Positions 41,046-50,470 of a DNA stretch of 64,000 bases are shown piece after piece; positions within the stretch are counted from its first letter, which is position 1; each line of letters begins with the position of its first letter. The position numbers and the translations under genes were made by a program. Origin of the DNA: Faecalibacterium sp. An121 (lineage in GTDB: Bacteria; Bacillota; Clostridia; Oscillospirales; Ruminococcaceae); the NCBI RefSeq assembly GCF_002160915.1, contig NZ_NFLM01000009.1, positions 1 to 64,000 on the forward strand. The letters are read 5' to 3'. The notes below the pieces were generated by a model. The model worked only from the letters and a program-made list of their open reading frames with translations, made no database searches and was not told where the DNA came from.

Positions 41046-43391
41046 GGTAGCTACCTCCGTGTTGATGGGGCACGCAGTCTGCCGCGGCGCAGGAGCGGGA
41101 GGCAGTTCAACGGCCCGGATGGGTTTATCTTTTTTGGCGCTGTGCAAATCGAACAGGTTCAGCCGCAGCGCATTGGACACGACACAGAAACTGGACAGGC
41201 TCATGGCCGCCGCACCGAACATGGGGTTCAGGGTGAGCCCCAGCGGAATAAAGACGCCGGCTGCCAGGGGGATACCGATGACATTGTAGATGAAGGCCCA
41301 GAACAGGTTCTCATGGATGTTGCGCAGGGTGGCCCGGGACAGCCGGATGGCTGCCGGCACATCCGACAGCCTGCTGTTCATCAGCACCACGTCGGCCGCA
41401 TCGATGGCCACATCGGTGCCGGCGCCAATGGCAATGCCGGTGTCGGCCCGGGTCAGGGCGGGGGCGTCGTTGATGCCGTCCCCGACCATGGCCACCTTGC
41501 CCTTTTCGCTCAGGGCCCGGATGACGCTCTCCTTGCCGTCGGGCAGGACCCCGGCGATCACCTGGTCCACCCCGGCCTGCCGGCCGATGGCCTCTGCGGT
41601 GCGCTGGTTGTCGCCGGTCAGCATCACCACACGGATGCCCATCTGCCGCAGCTGCCGGATGGCCTCGGGGCTGTCCTCCTTGATGGTGTCAGCCACCGCA
41701 ATGACACCCAGCAGTTTCTTCTCTCCGCCAAAAAACAGCGGGGTCTTGCCCTGCTCTGCCAGCTGCTGGGCCTGCTGGGCCAGAGCGGCGGGCACCCGGG
41801 TCTGGGTCTGGATAAAGCTGAGGCTGCCGCCATAGATGCTGCGTCCCTCCAGCCGGGCGGACAAGCCGTTGCCGGGCAGAGCGGTAAAATCGGTCACGGC
41901 AGGGGCTTGCAGACCCTGCTGTGCGGCATAGGCCAGTACAGCTTTGGCCAGGGGATGCTCGCTCTTCTGTTCCAGGGCGGCGGCCAGGGTCAGCAGCTCC
42001 TGCTCGGTGACCCCCTCCACAGGAACCATCTCGGTCACCTGCGGCTCCCCCTTGGTGATGGTGCCGGTCTTGTCCAGGGCCACGATCTGGGTGCGGCCGG
42101 CGGCCTCCAGGGAGGCTGCGGTCTTGAACAGGATGCCGTTTTTGGCGCCCATGCCATTGCCTACCATGATGGCCACAGGGGTGGCCAGACCCAAAGCGCA
42201 GGGACAACTGATCACCAGCACCGAGATGCCCCGTGCCAGAGCAAAGGCCAGATCCCGGCCCAGCAGCAGCCATGCGAGGGTGGTGATGACGGCGATGGTG
42301 ATGACGGCCGGCACGAACACCCCCGACACCTTGTCAGCGATCTTGGCGATGGGAGCCTTGGTGGCCGCCGCATCGCTGACCATCCGGATGATCTGGGACA
42401 GGGTGGTATCCTCGCCCACCCGGGTGGCTTCACAGCGCAGGAAGCCGGACTGGTTCACGGTGGCCGCCGAGACAGCGTCCCCGGGGGCCTTGTCCACCGG
42501 GATGCTCTCACCGGTCAGGGCGCTCTCGTTGACTGCGCTGGCCCCTTCCAGCACTACGCCGTCCACCGGGATATTCTCCCCCGGTCGGACCACAAATTGA
42601 TCTCCCCGGCGCACCTGTTCGATGGGCACTTCCACTTCCCGGCCTTCCCGCAGCAGGGTGGCGGTCTTGGGCGCCAGCTTCATCAGGCTTTTGAGGGCGT
42701 CGGTGGTCTTGCCCTTGCTGCGGGCCTCCAGCATCTTGCCCACGGTGATGAGGGTCAGGATCATGGCAGCCGACTCGAAGTACAGCTCCATCATATATTC
42801 CATCACCCGGGCGGTATCCCCGTGCAGCTGGGCGTCGGTCATGACGAACACCGCATAGGTGCTCCACACAAAGGATGCGGTGGAGCCCAAAGCCACCAGG
42901 GTGTCCATATTGGGGGACCTGTGGAGCAGGCTCTTGAAGCCGCTGATAAAAAACCGCTGGTTGATGACCATGACAATGCCGGCCAGCAGCAGTTCCACCA
43001 GAGCCACCGCCAGATGGTTGCCCGCAAACCAGGCAGGCAGGGGCCATCCCCACATCATATGCCCCATGGAAAAGTACATCAATACCAACAGAAAGCCCAG
43101 GGATGCGATCAGCCTCTGCTTGAGTTTGGGGGTCTCATGGTCGGCCAGAGCGTCCAGGGCAGCGGCGGCGGGCTGGGCCTGGGCAGGCCCGGCGGCTTTG
43201 GGGCTGGCCCCATAGCCCGCCTGCTCCACCGCCCGGATGATGTCCTGGGGGGAGGCGGTGCCCTCCACCCCCATCGAATTGGTCAGCAGGCTGACCGAAC
43301 AGGCCGTCACCCCCGGCACCTTGCCGACCGCTTTTTCCACCCGGGCGCTGCAGGCAGCGCAGCTCATCCCGGTGATCGTATATTGTTCCAT
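40836..43391 (-). CDS. copA: Copper-exporting P1B-type ATPase with C-terminal HMA domain
   Basis: An 851-residue Cu(I) ATPase of the cytoplasmic membrane. N-terminal HMA domain with GMSCAAC (8-14), eight membrane helices, TGES actuator motif, [11 protein letters not shown] in TM6, DKTGTIT phosphorylation site and [10 protein letters not shown] hinge. Unusually, an Ala/Pro linker and a second HMA domain (GMMCGHC, Cys794 and Cys797) are fused at the C-terminus. The linker-HMA junction contains GGAGGT seven bases before an in-frame ATG (41045), so a separate CopZ-like chaperone may also be made. Downstream of csoR by 29 bases. Confidence 0.95.
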   Translation of the reverse strand: MEQYTITGMSCAACSARVEKAVGKVPGVTACSVSLLTNSMGVEGTASPQDIIRAVEQAGYGASPKAAGPAQAQPAAAALDALADHETPKLKQRLIASLGFLLVLMYFSMGHMMWGWPLPAWFAGNHLAVALVELLLAGIVMVINQRFFISGFKSLLHRSPNMDTLVALGSTASFVWSTYAVFVMTDAQLHGDTARVMEYMMELYFESAAMILTLITVGKMLEARSKGKTTDALKSLMKLAPKTATLLREGREVEVPIEQVRRGDQFVVRPGENIPVDGVVLEGASAVNESALTGESIPVDKAPGDAVSAATVNQSGFLRCEATRVGEDTTLSQIIRMVSDAAATKAPIAKIADKVSGVFVPAVITIAVITTLAWLLLGRDLAFALARGISVLVISCPCALGLATPVAIMVGNGMGAKNGILFKTAASLEAAGRTQIVALDKTGTITKGEPQVTEMVPVEGVTEQELLTLAAALEQKSEHPLAKAVLAYAAQQGLQAPAVTDFTALPGNGLSARLEGRSIYGGSLSFIQTQTRVPAALAQQAQQLAEQGKTPLFFGGEKKLLGVIAVADTIKEDSPEAIRQLRQMGIRVVMLTGDNQRTAEAIGRQAGVDQVIAGVLPDGKESVIRALSEKGKVAMVGDGINDAPALTRADTGIAIGAGTDVAIDAADVVLMNSRLSDVPAAIRLSRATLRNIHENLFWAFIYNVIGIPLAAGVFIPLGLTLNPMFGAAAMSLSSFCVVSNALRLNLFDLHSAKKDKPIRAVELPPAPAPRQTACPINTEVATMQKTIKIEGMMCGHCEATVKKALEALPQVQSAQVSHTAGTAVVTLSEAVDDAALTKAVEDKDYTVTGIE

Positions 43392-43420
43392 CTTGTTCTC
43401 CTCTTGGTCAGGAGGCCGCT

Positions 43421-43795
43421 TTATTTCATCAGCCGCTGGATCACCCGCACCAGCTCATCCACGCTCTCATAGCGGCCGGCCTCCAGGTCGTCCACCACAC
43501 AGGTGCGGATGTGCTGGGCCAGCAGTTCCTTGCAGAAGCTGTCCAAAGCCTTGCCGACAGCCGATGCCTGGAACAGAATATCCGGGCAGTAGGCGTCCCG
43601 CTCCACCATCCCGCGGATGCCCCGCACCTGGCCCTCCACCCGGTTGAGGCGGTTGATCAGGTCCTGGTATTCCTCGGGGCTGCGGTGACGGGTGCGGGGG
43701 GTGCCGTGTATGGTGGTCACGGGATAGCCCGCATCCGGCTGCTCGGTCTCGATCTGCTGGGCGGCGCCGGCAGGGATCTTGTTTTCATTTTCCAT
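43421..43795 (-). CDS. csoR: Copper-sensing repressor CsoR
   Basis: A 124-residue CsoR/RcnR-family repressor. The Cu(I) ligands Cys70, His95 and Cys99 keep the exact spacing of CsoR (Cys, +25 His, +4 Cys), and [19 protein letters not shown] is the DNA-binding helix. An unusual 40-residue polar N-terminal extension precedes the domain. Start 43795 has GAGGA upstream. First gene of the csoR-copA operon, which it should repress when copper is low. Confidence 0.92.
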   Translation of the reverse strand: MENENKIPAGAAQQIETEQPDAGYPVTTIHGTPRTRHRSPEEYQDLINRLNRVEGQVRGIRGMVERDAYCPDILFQASAVGKALDSFCKELLAQHIRTCVVDDLEAGRYESVDELVRVIQRLMK

Positions 43796-43867
43796 TTTAT
43801 GGTCCTCACTTTCCTGTTGTCTGGCACCAAAGGCAGTCCCTTTGGAGGTGCGGCCCATTCCACCGCA

Positions 43868-43883
43868 CACCCCTGGGGGTACT
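43868..43883 (-). promoter_or_regulatory. CsoR operator (candidate)
   Basis: ACACCCCTGGGGGTAC, a GC-rich interrupted palindrome of the CsoR-box type, overlaps the expected transcription start just downstream of the -10. A second TACCC-rich run lies at 43933-43947. Confidence 0.7.
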
Positions 43884-43893
43884 TGTGCATTCA

Positions 43894-43922
43894 GTATACC
43901 ATGGAACGACCCACAAAACAAG
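43894..43922 (-). promoter_or_regulatory. csoR-copA promoter
   Basis: Minus-strand TTGTTT (43917-43922), 17-base spacer, TATACT (43894-43899). Confidence 0.75.
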
Positions 43923-43972
43923 TGGGAATTTATACCCATACCCCCTATATGTGTGAAAAAACAGTGAAAAAG

Positions 43973-43999
43973 AGGAGACGCGCCGCGCGCGTCTCCTCT
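43973..43999 (-). terminator. Terminator of the glycosyltransferase operon
   Basis: GAGGAGACGCG pairs with CGCGTCTCCTC (43989-43999), followed by TTTTTC on the minus strand, 31 bases after the GT8 stop. Confidence 0.88.
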
Positions 44000-44030
44000 C
44001 TTTTCCATGCATCGTACAGGCGCGGGCCGG

Positions 44031-44855
44031 TCAGGCTTCCTCGCCGTTCTGCTCCGCCATCGACTGGGCCAGCTCTTCCTGGTAAAAGACGCCCAGAGGC
44101 CCGATGTAGCTTTTCTGCCAGGGCTTGGGCTTGCCCAGATAGTGGATGACCACCGTATTGCGGCGCACCCAGTCCAGGCTGAGCTTTTCGGACGGAGTGG
44201 CGCTGCACCGGATGTACAGCCGGTCGGTCATGTTGTAGATCCGGCTGTCCAGCACCAGAGCCCGGTCCCCAAACAGGGCGGTCAGGATATCCTGGTCGGG
44301 CAGGATCAGGCGCTTTTTGTATCTTTCGGCATAAGCCCGGATGTCCTCCAGCCGCAGCGTGCGGCGCAGCTCGGCCAGGTTGAGCATCAGCACCCCTGAA
44401 TTGAGGTAGCGCACTCCCTCGTCCAGCCCCAGCCGCACCTGGTTGATCCGGTCCAGAAACCTGGTGGTATGGCTGCAGGCCATAAAGGCCGAACCGGCGA
44501 AGTCGGAGGTATAGAGGGGCTCCAGGCTGTTGAGCACCACTGTATCCACATCCAGATACAGCACCCGGCCCAGACTGTCGGGCAGCAGCAGAGGCGCCGC
44601 CAGCCGGTAATAGATCTGCAGCGGGTAGCGGCTGGACTCGGGAAAGCCCTCGAACAGTCCATCCGGCACCTGCACCAGGGTACAGCGGTCGGCAGGGCGC
44701 AGGATCTGGCGCATCTGCATCGCATCCGCCCCGGTCAGGTCGGAGTGGAGCACATAGATGTCGTAGCGGTCCGCACCCCCATGGCGGAGGATGGTGGCCA
44801 TGCACTGCTGCCACAGGGGGATGAATTTTTGGTTGATGGAAAATAGTAAGTTCAT
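44031..44855 (-). CDS. Family 8 glycosyltransferase
   Basis: A 274-residue GT8 enzyme using a nucleotide sugar. The metal-binding DxD is LYLDVDTVV (Asp102, Asp104), with YYRLAAPLLLPD before it and LNSGVLMLNL and PDQDILTALF after it; the late HYLGKPKPW is the GT8 HxxGxxKPW motif. Related to LPS/wall-polymer galactosyl- or glucosyltransferases; acceptor unknown. It ends the glycosyltransferase cluster. The -10-like TACAAT lies only six bases from the ATG and no good ribosome binding site is visible. Confidence 0.88.
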   Translation of the reverse strand: MNLLFSINQKFIPLWQQCMATILRHGGADRYDIYVLHSDLTGADAMQMRQILRPADRCTLVQVPDGLFEGFPESSRYPLQIYYRLAAPLLLPDSLGRVLYLDVDTVVLNSLEPLYTSDFAGSAFMACSHTTRFLDRINQVRLGLDEGVRYLNSGVLMLNLAELRRTLRLEDIRAYAERYKKRLILPDQDILTALFGDRALVLDSRIYNMTDRLYIRCSATPSEKLSLDWVRRNTVVIHYLGKPKPWQKSYIGPLGVFYQEELAQSMAEQNGEEA

Positions 44856-44914
44856 ATCTCTATTGTATCCAGACCGATCGGTTTATATACCTGCGGCCCG
44901 GGGCGCAGGCGACC

Positions 44915-45994
44915 TCAGGCCCGTCTCTTTTTGGCGGCAGCCTCTGCGCGGGCGGCTTCGGGGCTTGTCTTGGCCGCTTCCAAAAAGCCGCTGGAAGCAT
45001 AGATGCGGCACAGCCCCTGGCCGATCTGGCGCAGGCTCCGGGCTTCCGCCACCGCCATCCCACCGTCTTTCAGGCTGGGCAGATGGCCGGCCAGCATATC
45101 TTTCAGCCTGGACTCGAACTGATCCAGAGTGGCGGCCTTGTAGACCGATCTGCCGTCCTGCAGCCAGTTGTCGTACACCGGGATATCCCGCAGCAGGGTG
45201 GGGATGCCGCAGGCCAGGGCCTCCAGCACCACGATCCCCTCGGTCTCCTCGTGGCTGAGGAACACAAAGGCGTCGGCCCCGCAGTAGGCATCGCAGAGTT
45301 CCTCCGCGTTGACATACCCCGCAAACAGCACATTGCCGGGCGCCGCCTCCATGGCCTGGCGGATCTCGTCGGTGAGCAGGGCGTCGTCGGTCTGGCCAAA
45401 CCAGATGAACCGCACCTGGGGCATCCGCCGGGCCAGCTCCACAAAATCCGGCAGGCCCTTGCGCACCATCCAGTGCCCCACCGACATGACGCACTTCTGC
45501 CCTTCTCCCAGGCTGTACCGGGTGCGGAAGCGGGCTGCGCGGCCGGCATCCGGCTTGAAAAAGTCGGTGTCGATGCCATTGGAAAGGGTGTAGATGGGCC
45601 GTCCGATCTTGTAGCCCATCAGGATCCGGCGGGAATAGACGCTGGGGGTGATCACCACATCCCCCTGCCGGTAGCACAAAATCAGCCACCGCTTGAACAA
45701 GGGGGCCAGCAGGTTGGAGCCCAAAAAGCTGTTGCGGAAGTCCTCCATGGTGGAGTGGCCATAGTAGACCACCTTGCACCCGCGGGCATGGGCCCGGGCC
45801 GCCGCCAGCAGGGCGCTGGGCAGCACCGTATTCAGATGGACCACGCATTCCCGGGCTTCAGGGCCTGCAGGCGGCAGCTGGTCCACCAGGGGCAGGCCGG
45901 CGCTTTTCAGGGCTGCGGTCTGGTGTTCCAGGGCCTTGCCCACGCCGCTTTTGCGGACGGTATCGTAGCCGCCATGATAAATGCAGACAGACAT
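44915..45994 (-). CDS. GT4 glycosyltransferase, LafB-like glycolipid synthase
   Basis: A 359-residue GT4 enzyme. N-terminal KSGVGKALEHQTAAL, GHSTMEDFRNSFLGSN and the E-x7-E motif HEETEGIVVLEALACG match the Streptococcus LafB-type synthases that add the second sugar to monoglucosyl-diacylglycerol. It would act at the cytoplasmic membrane face. It lies immediately downstream of a LafA-like gene, which supports a disaccharide glycolipid (LTA-anchor) pathway. The lipid product is inferred. Confidence 0.8.
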   Translation of the reverse strand: MSVCIYHGGYDTVRKSGVGKALEHQTAALKSAGLPLVDQLPPAGPEARECVVHLNTVLPSALLAAARAHARGCKVVYYGHSTMEDFRNSFLGSNLLAPLFKRWLILCYRQGDVVITPSVYSRRILMGYKIGRPIYTLSNGIDTDFFKPDAGRAARFRTRYSLGEGQKCVMSVGHWMVRKGLPDFVELARRMPQVRFIWFGQTDDALLTDEIRQAMEAAPGNVLFAGYVNAEELCDAYCGADAFVFLSHEETEGIVVLEALACGIPTLLRDIPVYDNWLQDGRSVYKAATLDQFESRLKDMLAGHLPSLKDGGMAVAEARSLRQIGQGLCRIYASSGFLEAAKTSPEAARAEAAAKKRRA

Positions 45995-46040
45995 GATGTA
46001 TTCCCTTCTTGTACTGGCAGGCAGCGCCTGCGTAAAATGG

Positions 46041-47780
46041 TCACAGCAGCCGCAGGATGGCGTTCATGGCCACCGTCAGGCCGGTGCTGTAAGCCGCAAT
46101 GGCAAAGGGCTTGCAGGTGAGGATGATGAAGGTGAACTGCCGCCACCCCATGGAAGTGGTGCCCGCCAGATAGCACAAAAAGTCATCCGGCGCCACCGGG
46201 AAAAAGATGGCCAGGGCAAACCATTTGGCAAAGCTCTTTTTGCCCAGCCAGCCGTCGTATTTCAGCAGCAGCTTGCGGGGGAACATCCGCTCCAGCAGAG
46301 GGCGGCCGCAGTACCGCGCCACCCCGAAGGCCGCCATGGACCCCGCGCAGATCCCCAGATAGTTGTAGGCAAAGCCGTACCACGGGCCGAACAGCACCAC
46401 ACCCGCCAGGCATCCCAGCCCGCCGGGCAGAATGGGGATCACCACCTGGATGGCCTGGAACGCCACAAAGGCCACAGCAGCCCATACGCCCAGTCCGGCC
46501 ACCCAGGCCTGCAGCGCTCCCAGGTCGGTCAGCAGGCCCTTTTGCCAGGCCCATACGCCCAGCCACAGGCACAGGAAAAAGCAGGCCCCGGACAGAGCCG
46601 CCGGCACGCCGGCGGGCAATCCCCCGTTGAGGGTGCGCCGCCGTTCGATGGCCTCACTGTACACCTGCATGGCCTGGGCGGCAAAATGGCCGGCAGAGTA
46701 CCGCTCGGCCGTGGCCAGGGCCCCCGCCCGCAGGCTGTCGTTCCTCGTCCCGGACAGCAGTACCTCCAGCGCCTGATGGAAACCGGCAGCGTCCTTCCAC
46801 TGCCAGCCGTTGACCCCGTTTTCCACCACGCCCTCCAGGCAGGGGTCGGCGCGGACGATGGCAGGCAGGCCACAGGCCAGCGCCTCAAAATAGGTCAGGC
46901 CCTGGGTCTCGCTTTGGGAGGCGCACACAAAGGCGTCGCCTGCCTGGTAATAGCGCACCACCTCGCCGGGAGGCACCATCCCCGCAAACATCACCCGGTC
47001 CACAAGGCCCAGGTCGGCGGCCTGCTGTTCCAGCTGGGCCCGCACCGGGCCGTCCCCGACAAACAGCAGCAGAGGCCGTGTGTCCGCAGGTTCCCTGGCC
47101 AGCAGGCGCAGCAGCTCCCCGTGGTTCTTCTCGGCAGCCAGGCGGCCCACCGACACCAGGATCTTCTCCTGCTCGGGCAGGCCCAGGGTCCGGCGCAGAG
47201 CGGGCTTGTCCTCCGGCCGGATGGGACGGAAAGCGGTCAGGTCGATGCCGGTCGGCACAGTGTAGACCGGGCAGCTGACCCGGTATTCCTGCAGCAGGCC
47301 GGTGACCTTGTTGGTGGGCGCCAGGATGGCGTCGCACCGGCCCGACACCAGGCGGGTAAATTCCTTCACCGCTGCCCGGCCGCACCGCTCGCTGGGGATC
47401 ACATAGCGGGTGTAATCCTCATAGACGGTGTGGTAGGTATGCACCAGCGGGCAGTTGCACCGGCGTGCCAGCTGCCAGGCCGGCAGGAAGGTGGAAAATT
47501 CACATTGCGAGTGGATGACGTCCGGGCGCCAGCTTGCCAGGGCTTTCAGCCAGCGGCTCCAGGCCAGCAGCCGCACCCGCGCTCCGGGGTAGACACGGTC
47601 GGCGCTCATGCTTCCCAGATAATAGACGCCGTCTTCTTCATAAGACTGATTGGTGGACGACAGGGTCAGCACCCGGACGTCGTGCCCCTGGGCCAGCAGC
47701 TCCCTGCGCAGCAGGGTCACCGAACGCACCACGCCGTTCACGGCCGGGGTCCACCAATCGGTGGTGAGCAAGATCTTCAT
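46041..47780 (-). CDS. LafA-like GT4 glucosyltransferase fused to a VTT/DedA membrane domain
   Basis: A 579-residue fusion. Residues 1-390 are a GT4 enzyme like alpha-monoglucosyl-diacylglycerol synthases: DWWTPAVNGVVRS at the start, HTYHTVYEDYTRY, PTGIDLTAF, and SETQGLTYFEALACG with the E-x7-E motif. Residues about 400-579 hold five to six membrane segments with the VTT/SNARE-associated (DedA) pattern ILPGGLGCLAG...FGPWYGFAYNYLG...GVARYCGRPLL. DedA/VTT proteins act in lipid translocation, so the fusion suggests synthesis coupled to flipping of a glycolipid. First gene of the cluster. Confidence 0.85.
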   Translation of the reverse strand: MKILLTTDWWTPAVNGVVRSVTLLRRELLAQGHDVRVLTLSSTNQSYEEDGVYYLGSMSADRVYPGARVRLLAWSRWLKALASWRPDVIHSQCEFSTFLPAWQLARRCNCPLVHTYHTVYEDYTRYVIPSERCGRAAVKEFTRLVSGRCDAILAPTNKVTGLLQEYRVSCPVYTVPTGIDLTAFRPIRPEDKPALRRTLGLPEQEKILVSVGRLAAEKNHGELLRLLAREPADTRPLLLFVGDGPVRAQLEQQAADLGLVDRVMFAGMVPPGEVVRYYQAGDAFVCASQSETQGLTYFEALACGLPAIVRADPCLEGVVENGVNGWQWKDAAGFHQALEVLLSGTRNDSLRAGALATAERYSAGHFAAQAMQVYSEAIERRRTLNGGLPAGVPAALSGACFFLCLWLGVWAWQKGLLTDLGALQAWVAGLGVWAAVAFVAFQAIQVVIPILPGGLGCLAGVVLFGPWYGFAYNYLGICAGSMAAFGVARYCGRPLLERMFPRKLLLKYDGWLGKKSFAKWFALAIFFPVAPDDFLCYLAGTTSMGWRQFTFIILTCKPFAIAAYSTGLTVAMNAILRLL

Positions 47781-47897
47781 GGTTCAGCACCTCCGTAACA
47801 GAGTTTGTCTGAGAAAGCCGCTTCTTCCTATAAAACGAATCAGAAGCCGGACTTTTTGCAAAAATATGGAGAGTCCCAGTCCGTTTTCGGCACGAAA

Positions 47898-47931
47898 GGG
47901 CCGGCGGGCAGTGGGTGCTGTCCGTCGGCCC
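47898..47931 (-). terminator. Hairpin after the ABC permease gene
   Basis: A stem of about 13 bp with wobbles (47898-47911 with 47918-47931) followed by TTTCG on the minus strand; the T run is short. Confidence 0.5.
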
Positions 47932-48033
47932 GATGTTTCCGGTTTTATTTTAGCAGGTTTTTGAGCGCTCTGCAAGGCAATTTACCTATTCTTTGCAGCT
48001 TTACACCTGTTTTTATAAAATTCCTTAAGATTT

Positions 48034-49632
48034 TCACATCTGTGCAAAGAGGGTGCAGCCGCCCCGCCGCAGCCAGGCCAGCAGCGCCGCGCAGCCTGCC
48101 CCCAGCAGGCCGCAGCAGACGGCCAAAGCCCCTGCCGCACCCAGCACCGACTGCATCCCCCACCAGATCAGACAGAGCACCATCAGGACGCCCCATCCGG
48201 CAAACAAGGTCAGCACCGGCGCCGCGCCGCCTTTGACGGCAGCGGTCTCGTTGGTCCAGTGGAGGTTGGGCAGCCGCAGCCCAAACACCAGGCCCATCGC
48301 CCCACTGAACAGGACATACAGGCCCGCACCCAGCAGAACCAGCACCCCCTCCCAAAAGCTCCCCCCTGTCACCCACAACAGGCACAGCATGGCGAAGACC
48401 GCGGGGGGCAGCGTACAGGCCAGATGGAGGTCCAGCTTGGCCCGCAGCGCCTGCCAGGGAGTGACCGGCAGGGACTGGAGCAGCCAGAGGGTCTTCCCTT
48501 CCAGGGACACCGAAGGCGGGGTCAAAAGGTTCATGGAGGCCGCCGCGCACACACCGGCGCATCCCAGCGCCGGGCCGTATCCTGCCGGCAGCATCGCCAG
48601 CATGGCCGACAGCTGTCCCGCTTTCCACAGAGCCGCCGCCCCCATCGCCGGCAGGAACAGGCTTGCCAGCATCCCGTTGACCAGATAGCTGGTGCAGCTG
48701 CCCAGCCGCCGGAACTCCCGCTCCAGCAGCGCCCTGCGCAGGCTGTGGGCCCGGATGGCCCCGACCCGGCTGGCAGAGCGGCGGGCTCCCCGGTGGGTGG
48801 TCATCAGCCGCAGGTAGCTGCGGCGCAAAACCAGTCCCACGGCGCCCAGGACCGCCAGAGACACCGCTCCCAGAACGGCCAGGGCGGGCAGATCGCCCAC
48901 CGCAGCCTGCCCCAGCAGATACAGCACCCAGGCGTCGGCCCGCAGGCCTCCGGCAAAGCTGTCCAGATGGGTCATCAGCCAGATCATCCCCTGCTGGATC
49001 CCAAAGTGGGCTCCAAAGGCAAACCCCAGCACCAGCACCGCGTACAGCAGGCTGAACAGGGGCTTGAACCGGGTGATCCGCTCCCCCAGCAGGGCCGCGG
49101 CCCATCCCGCCAGGCAGGCCGCCGCCAGCACCAGACAGCCCAGGAACACCGTCACCGGCACGAGGGCCAAAGCGGCGCTCCACGGGTGGGCTCCAAACAG
49201 CAGGTACACCCCATACGCCGGGACCAGGATCACGGCCAGGTAGCCGGTGCCCGTCAGCCAGACACAGCCCATCCGCACCGCCAGGATCATCCCCGGCGGG
49301 ATGGGCAGCGAGAGCAGCAGTTCATTGTCCCGGGGGCGGTACAGTTCCCCGTAGGCCGCGAAGGCTCCACCCATCACCCCCACCAGCCAGGCAGGCACCA
49401 GCAAAAGCACAAAATACAGCCAGTCCAGCCCGGCCTGGGTGAGAGGGACGCAGACCAGCCAGGCCAGCAGGCCCACGCTGCCCGCCACGGTGAGCAGCAC
49501 CAGCACCATCAGCGCCCCAAATCCGATCACACGCCAGCCGGTGCGGCTGCGCCCGGTAGCGGCGTTCCGGCGCAGAAAAGCAGTCATCTCCAGCAGCTGT
49601 TTTTTCAGCATGGCCCGCAGCAAGACGCTCAT
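48034..49632 (-). CDS. ABC exporter permease
   Basis: A 532-residue polytopic membrane protein with about ten to twelve hydrophobic segments and no soluble domain, of the large ABC-2-like exporter type (RPRDNELLLSLPIPPGMILAVRM early, LLTPPSVSLEGKTLWLLQSLPV late). The ATG overlaps the ATPase stop by four bases. Substrate unknown; with the adjacent ATPase it should form an exporter possibly involved in antimicrobial resistance or envelope maintenance. Confidence 0.85.
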   Translation of the reverse strand: MSVLLRAMLKKQLLEMTAFLRRNAATGRSRTGWRVIGFGALMVLVLLTVAGSVGLLAWLVCVPLTQAGLDWLYFVLLLVPAWLVGVMGGAFAAYGELYRPRDNELLLSLPIPPGMILAVRMGCVWLTGTGYLAVILVPAYGVYLLFGAHPWSAALALVPVTVFLGCLVLAAACLAGWAAALLGERITRFKPLFSLLYAVLVLGFAFGAHFGIQQGMIWLMTHLDSFAGGLRADAWVLYLLGQAAVGDLPALAVLGAVSLAVLGAVGLVLRRSYLRLMTTHRGARRSASRVGAIRAHSLRRALLEREFRRLGSCTSYLVNGMLASLFLPAMGAAALWKAGQLSAMLAMLPAGYGPALGCAGVCAAASMNLLTPPSVSLEGKTLWLLQSLPVTPWQALRAKLDLHLACTLPPAVFAMLCLLWVTGGSFWEGVLVLLGAGLYVLFSGAMGLVFGLRLPNLHWTNETAAVKGGAAPVLTLFAGWGVLMVLCLIWWGMQSVLGAAGALAVCCGLLGAGCAALLAWLRRGGCTLFAQM

Positions 49633-50351
49633 CCCTGCCCCTCCTTTTCCTCGACCAGTTCCAGAAAGACTTCTTCCAGCGAGTCGTCTCCCCGCACTTC
49701 CTCCATCGAGCCGGCACGCACCAGTCTGCCGCCCCGGATGATGGCCACTTTGTCACACAGCTTTTCGGCCACCTCCAGCACATGGGTGGAGAAGAAGATC
49801 GCTCCGCCCCGGTCGCACAGACGGTGCATCAGCTGCTTGAGCTGGTGGGCCGCCTTGGGGTCAAGACCCACAAAGGGCTCATCCATCAGCAGCAGTTTGG
49901 GGTCGTGCAGCAGGGCCGACAGGATGGCCAGCTTCTGCTTCATGCCGTGGGAATAGGCGCTGACCGGCTGGGTCAGGTCCCCTGCCAGCTCAAACAAAGC
50001 GCCGTATTCCTCGATCCGTTCTGCCCGCAGCGGCCCCGGCACCCCAAATACATCCCCGATGAAGTTGAGGTACTGGATGCCGGTCATATACTCGTACAGG
50101 TCGGGGTTATCGGGGATGTAGGCCATCTGCCGCTTGCAGGCCAGCGGGTCGGTGCGGATGGATATCCCGTCCACCAGGATATCCCCGCCCTCGAACTGCA
50201 AGATGCCGCAGCAGCTTTTGAGGGTGGTGGTCTTGCCTGCTCCATTGTGCCCGATGAAGCCGTAGATCTCCCCCGGGCAGATGTGCAAAGACAGGTCATC
50301 CACCGCCTTTTTATCCCCATACGTCTTGGTCAGATGCTGGATACGCAGCAT
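49629..50351 (-). CDS. ABC transporter ATP-binding protein
   Basis: A 240-residue nucleotide-binding subunit. Walker A GHNGAGKTT (about 34-42), YSHGMKQKLAI signature variant of LSGGQ (about 132-142), Walker B LLLMDEPFVGLD, and the H-loop STHVLEV. The signature SHGMKQK is common in ABC-2 exporters of the BcrA/CcmA type. First gene of a two-gene operon whose promoter region holds two strong promoters and a palindrome. Confidence 0.95.
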   Translation of the reverse strand: MLRIQHLTKTYGDKKAVDDLSLHICPGEIYGFIGHNGAGKTTTLKSCCGILQFEGGDILVDGISIRTDPLACKRQMAYIPDNPDLYEYMTGIQYLNFIGDVFGVPGPLRAERIEEYGALFELAGDLTQPVSAYSHGMKQKLAILSALLHDPKLLLMDEPFVGLDPKAAHQLKQLMHRLCDRGGAIFFSTHVLEVAEKLCDKVAIIRGGRLVRAGSMEEVRGDDSLEEVFLELVEEKEGQG

Positions 50352-50385
50352 AAAGCGCCTCCTGTCCGATGGCAGCCGCCATCAT

Positions 50386-50401
50386 TTAACATTCATGTTA
50401 A
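50386..50401. promoter_or_regulatory. Palindromic operator upstream of the ABC operon
   Basis: TTAACATTCATGTTAA: 7-bp perfect arms around a 2-base centre, located just downstream of the proximal -10. A repressor site is likely; no regulator gene is adjacent. Confidence 0.65.
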
Positions 50402-50411
50402 TTGTGAGCCG

Positions 50412-50440
50412 ATTATAACAGAAAGACTCCGCCCTGTCAA
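50412..50440 (-). promoter_or_regulatory. Proximal promoter of the ABC operon
   Basis: Minus-strand perfect TTGACA (50435-50440), 17-base spacer and perfect TATAAT (50412-50417). Confidence 0.88.
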
Positions 50441-50470
50441 CGGGCAGCGCACAATCTTTTTGATATCAAA

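Noticed and set aside
40938-43472. Plus-strand open frame of 844 codons opposite copA
   Set aside because: Antisense shadow of copA; composition and lack of motifs show it is not a gene.
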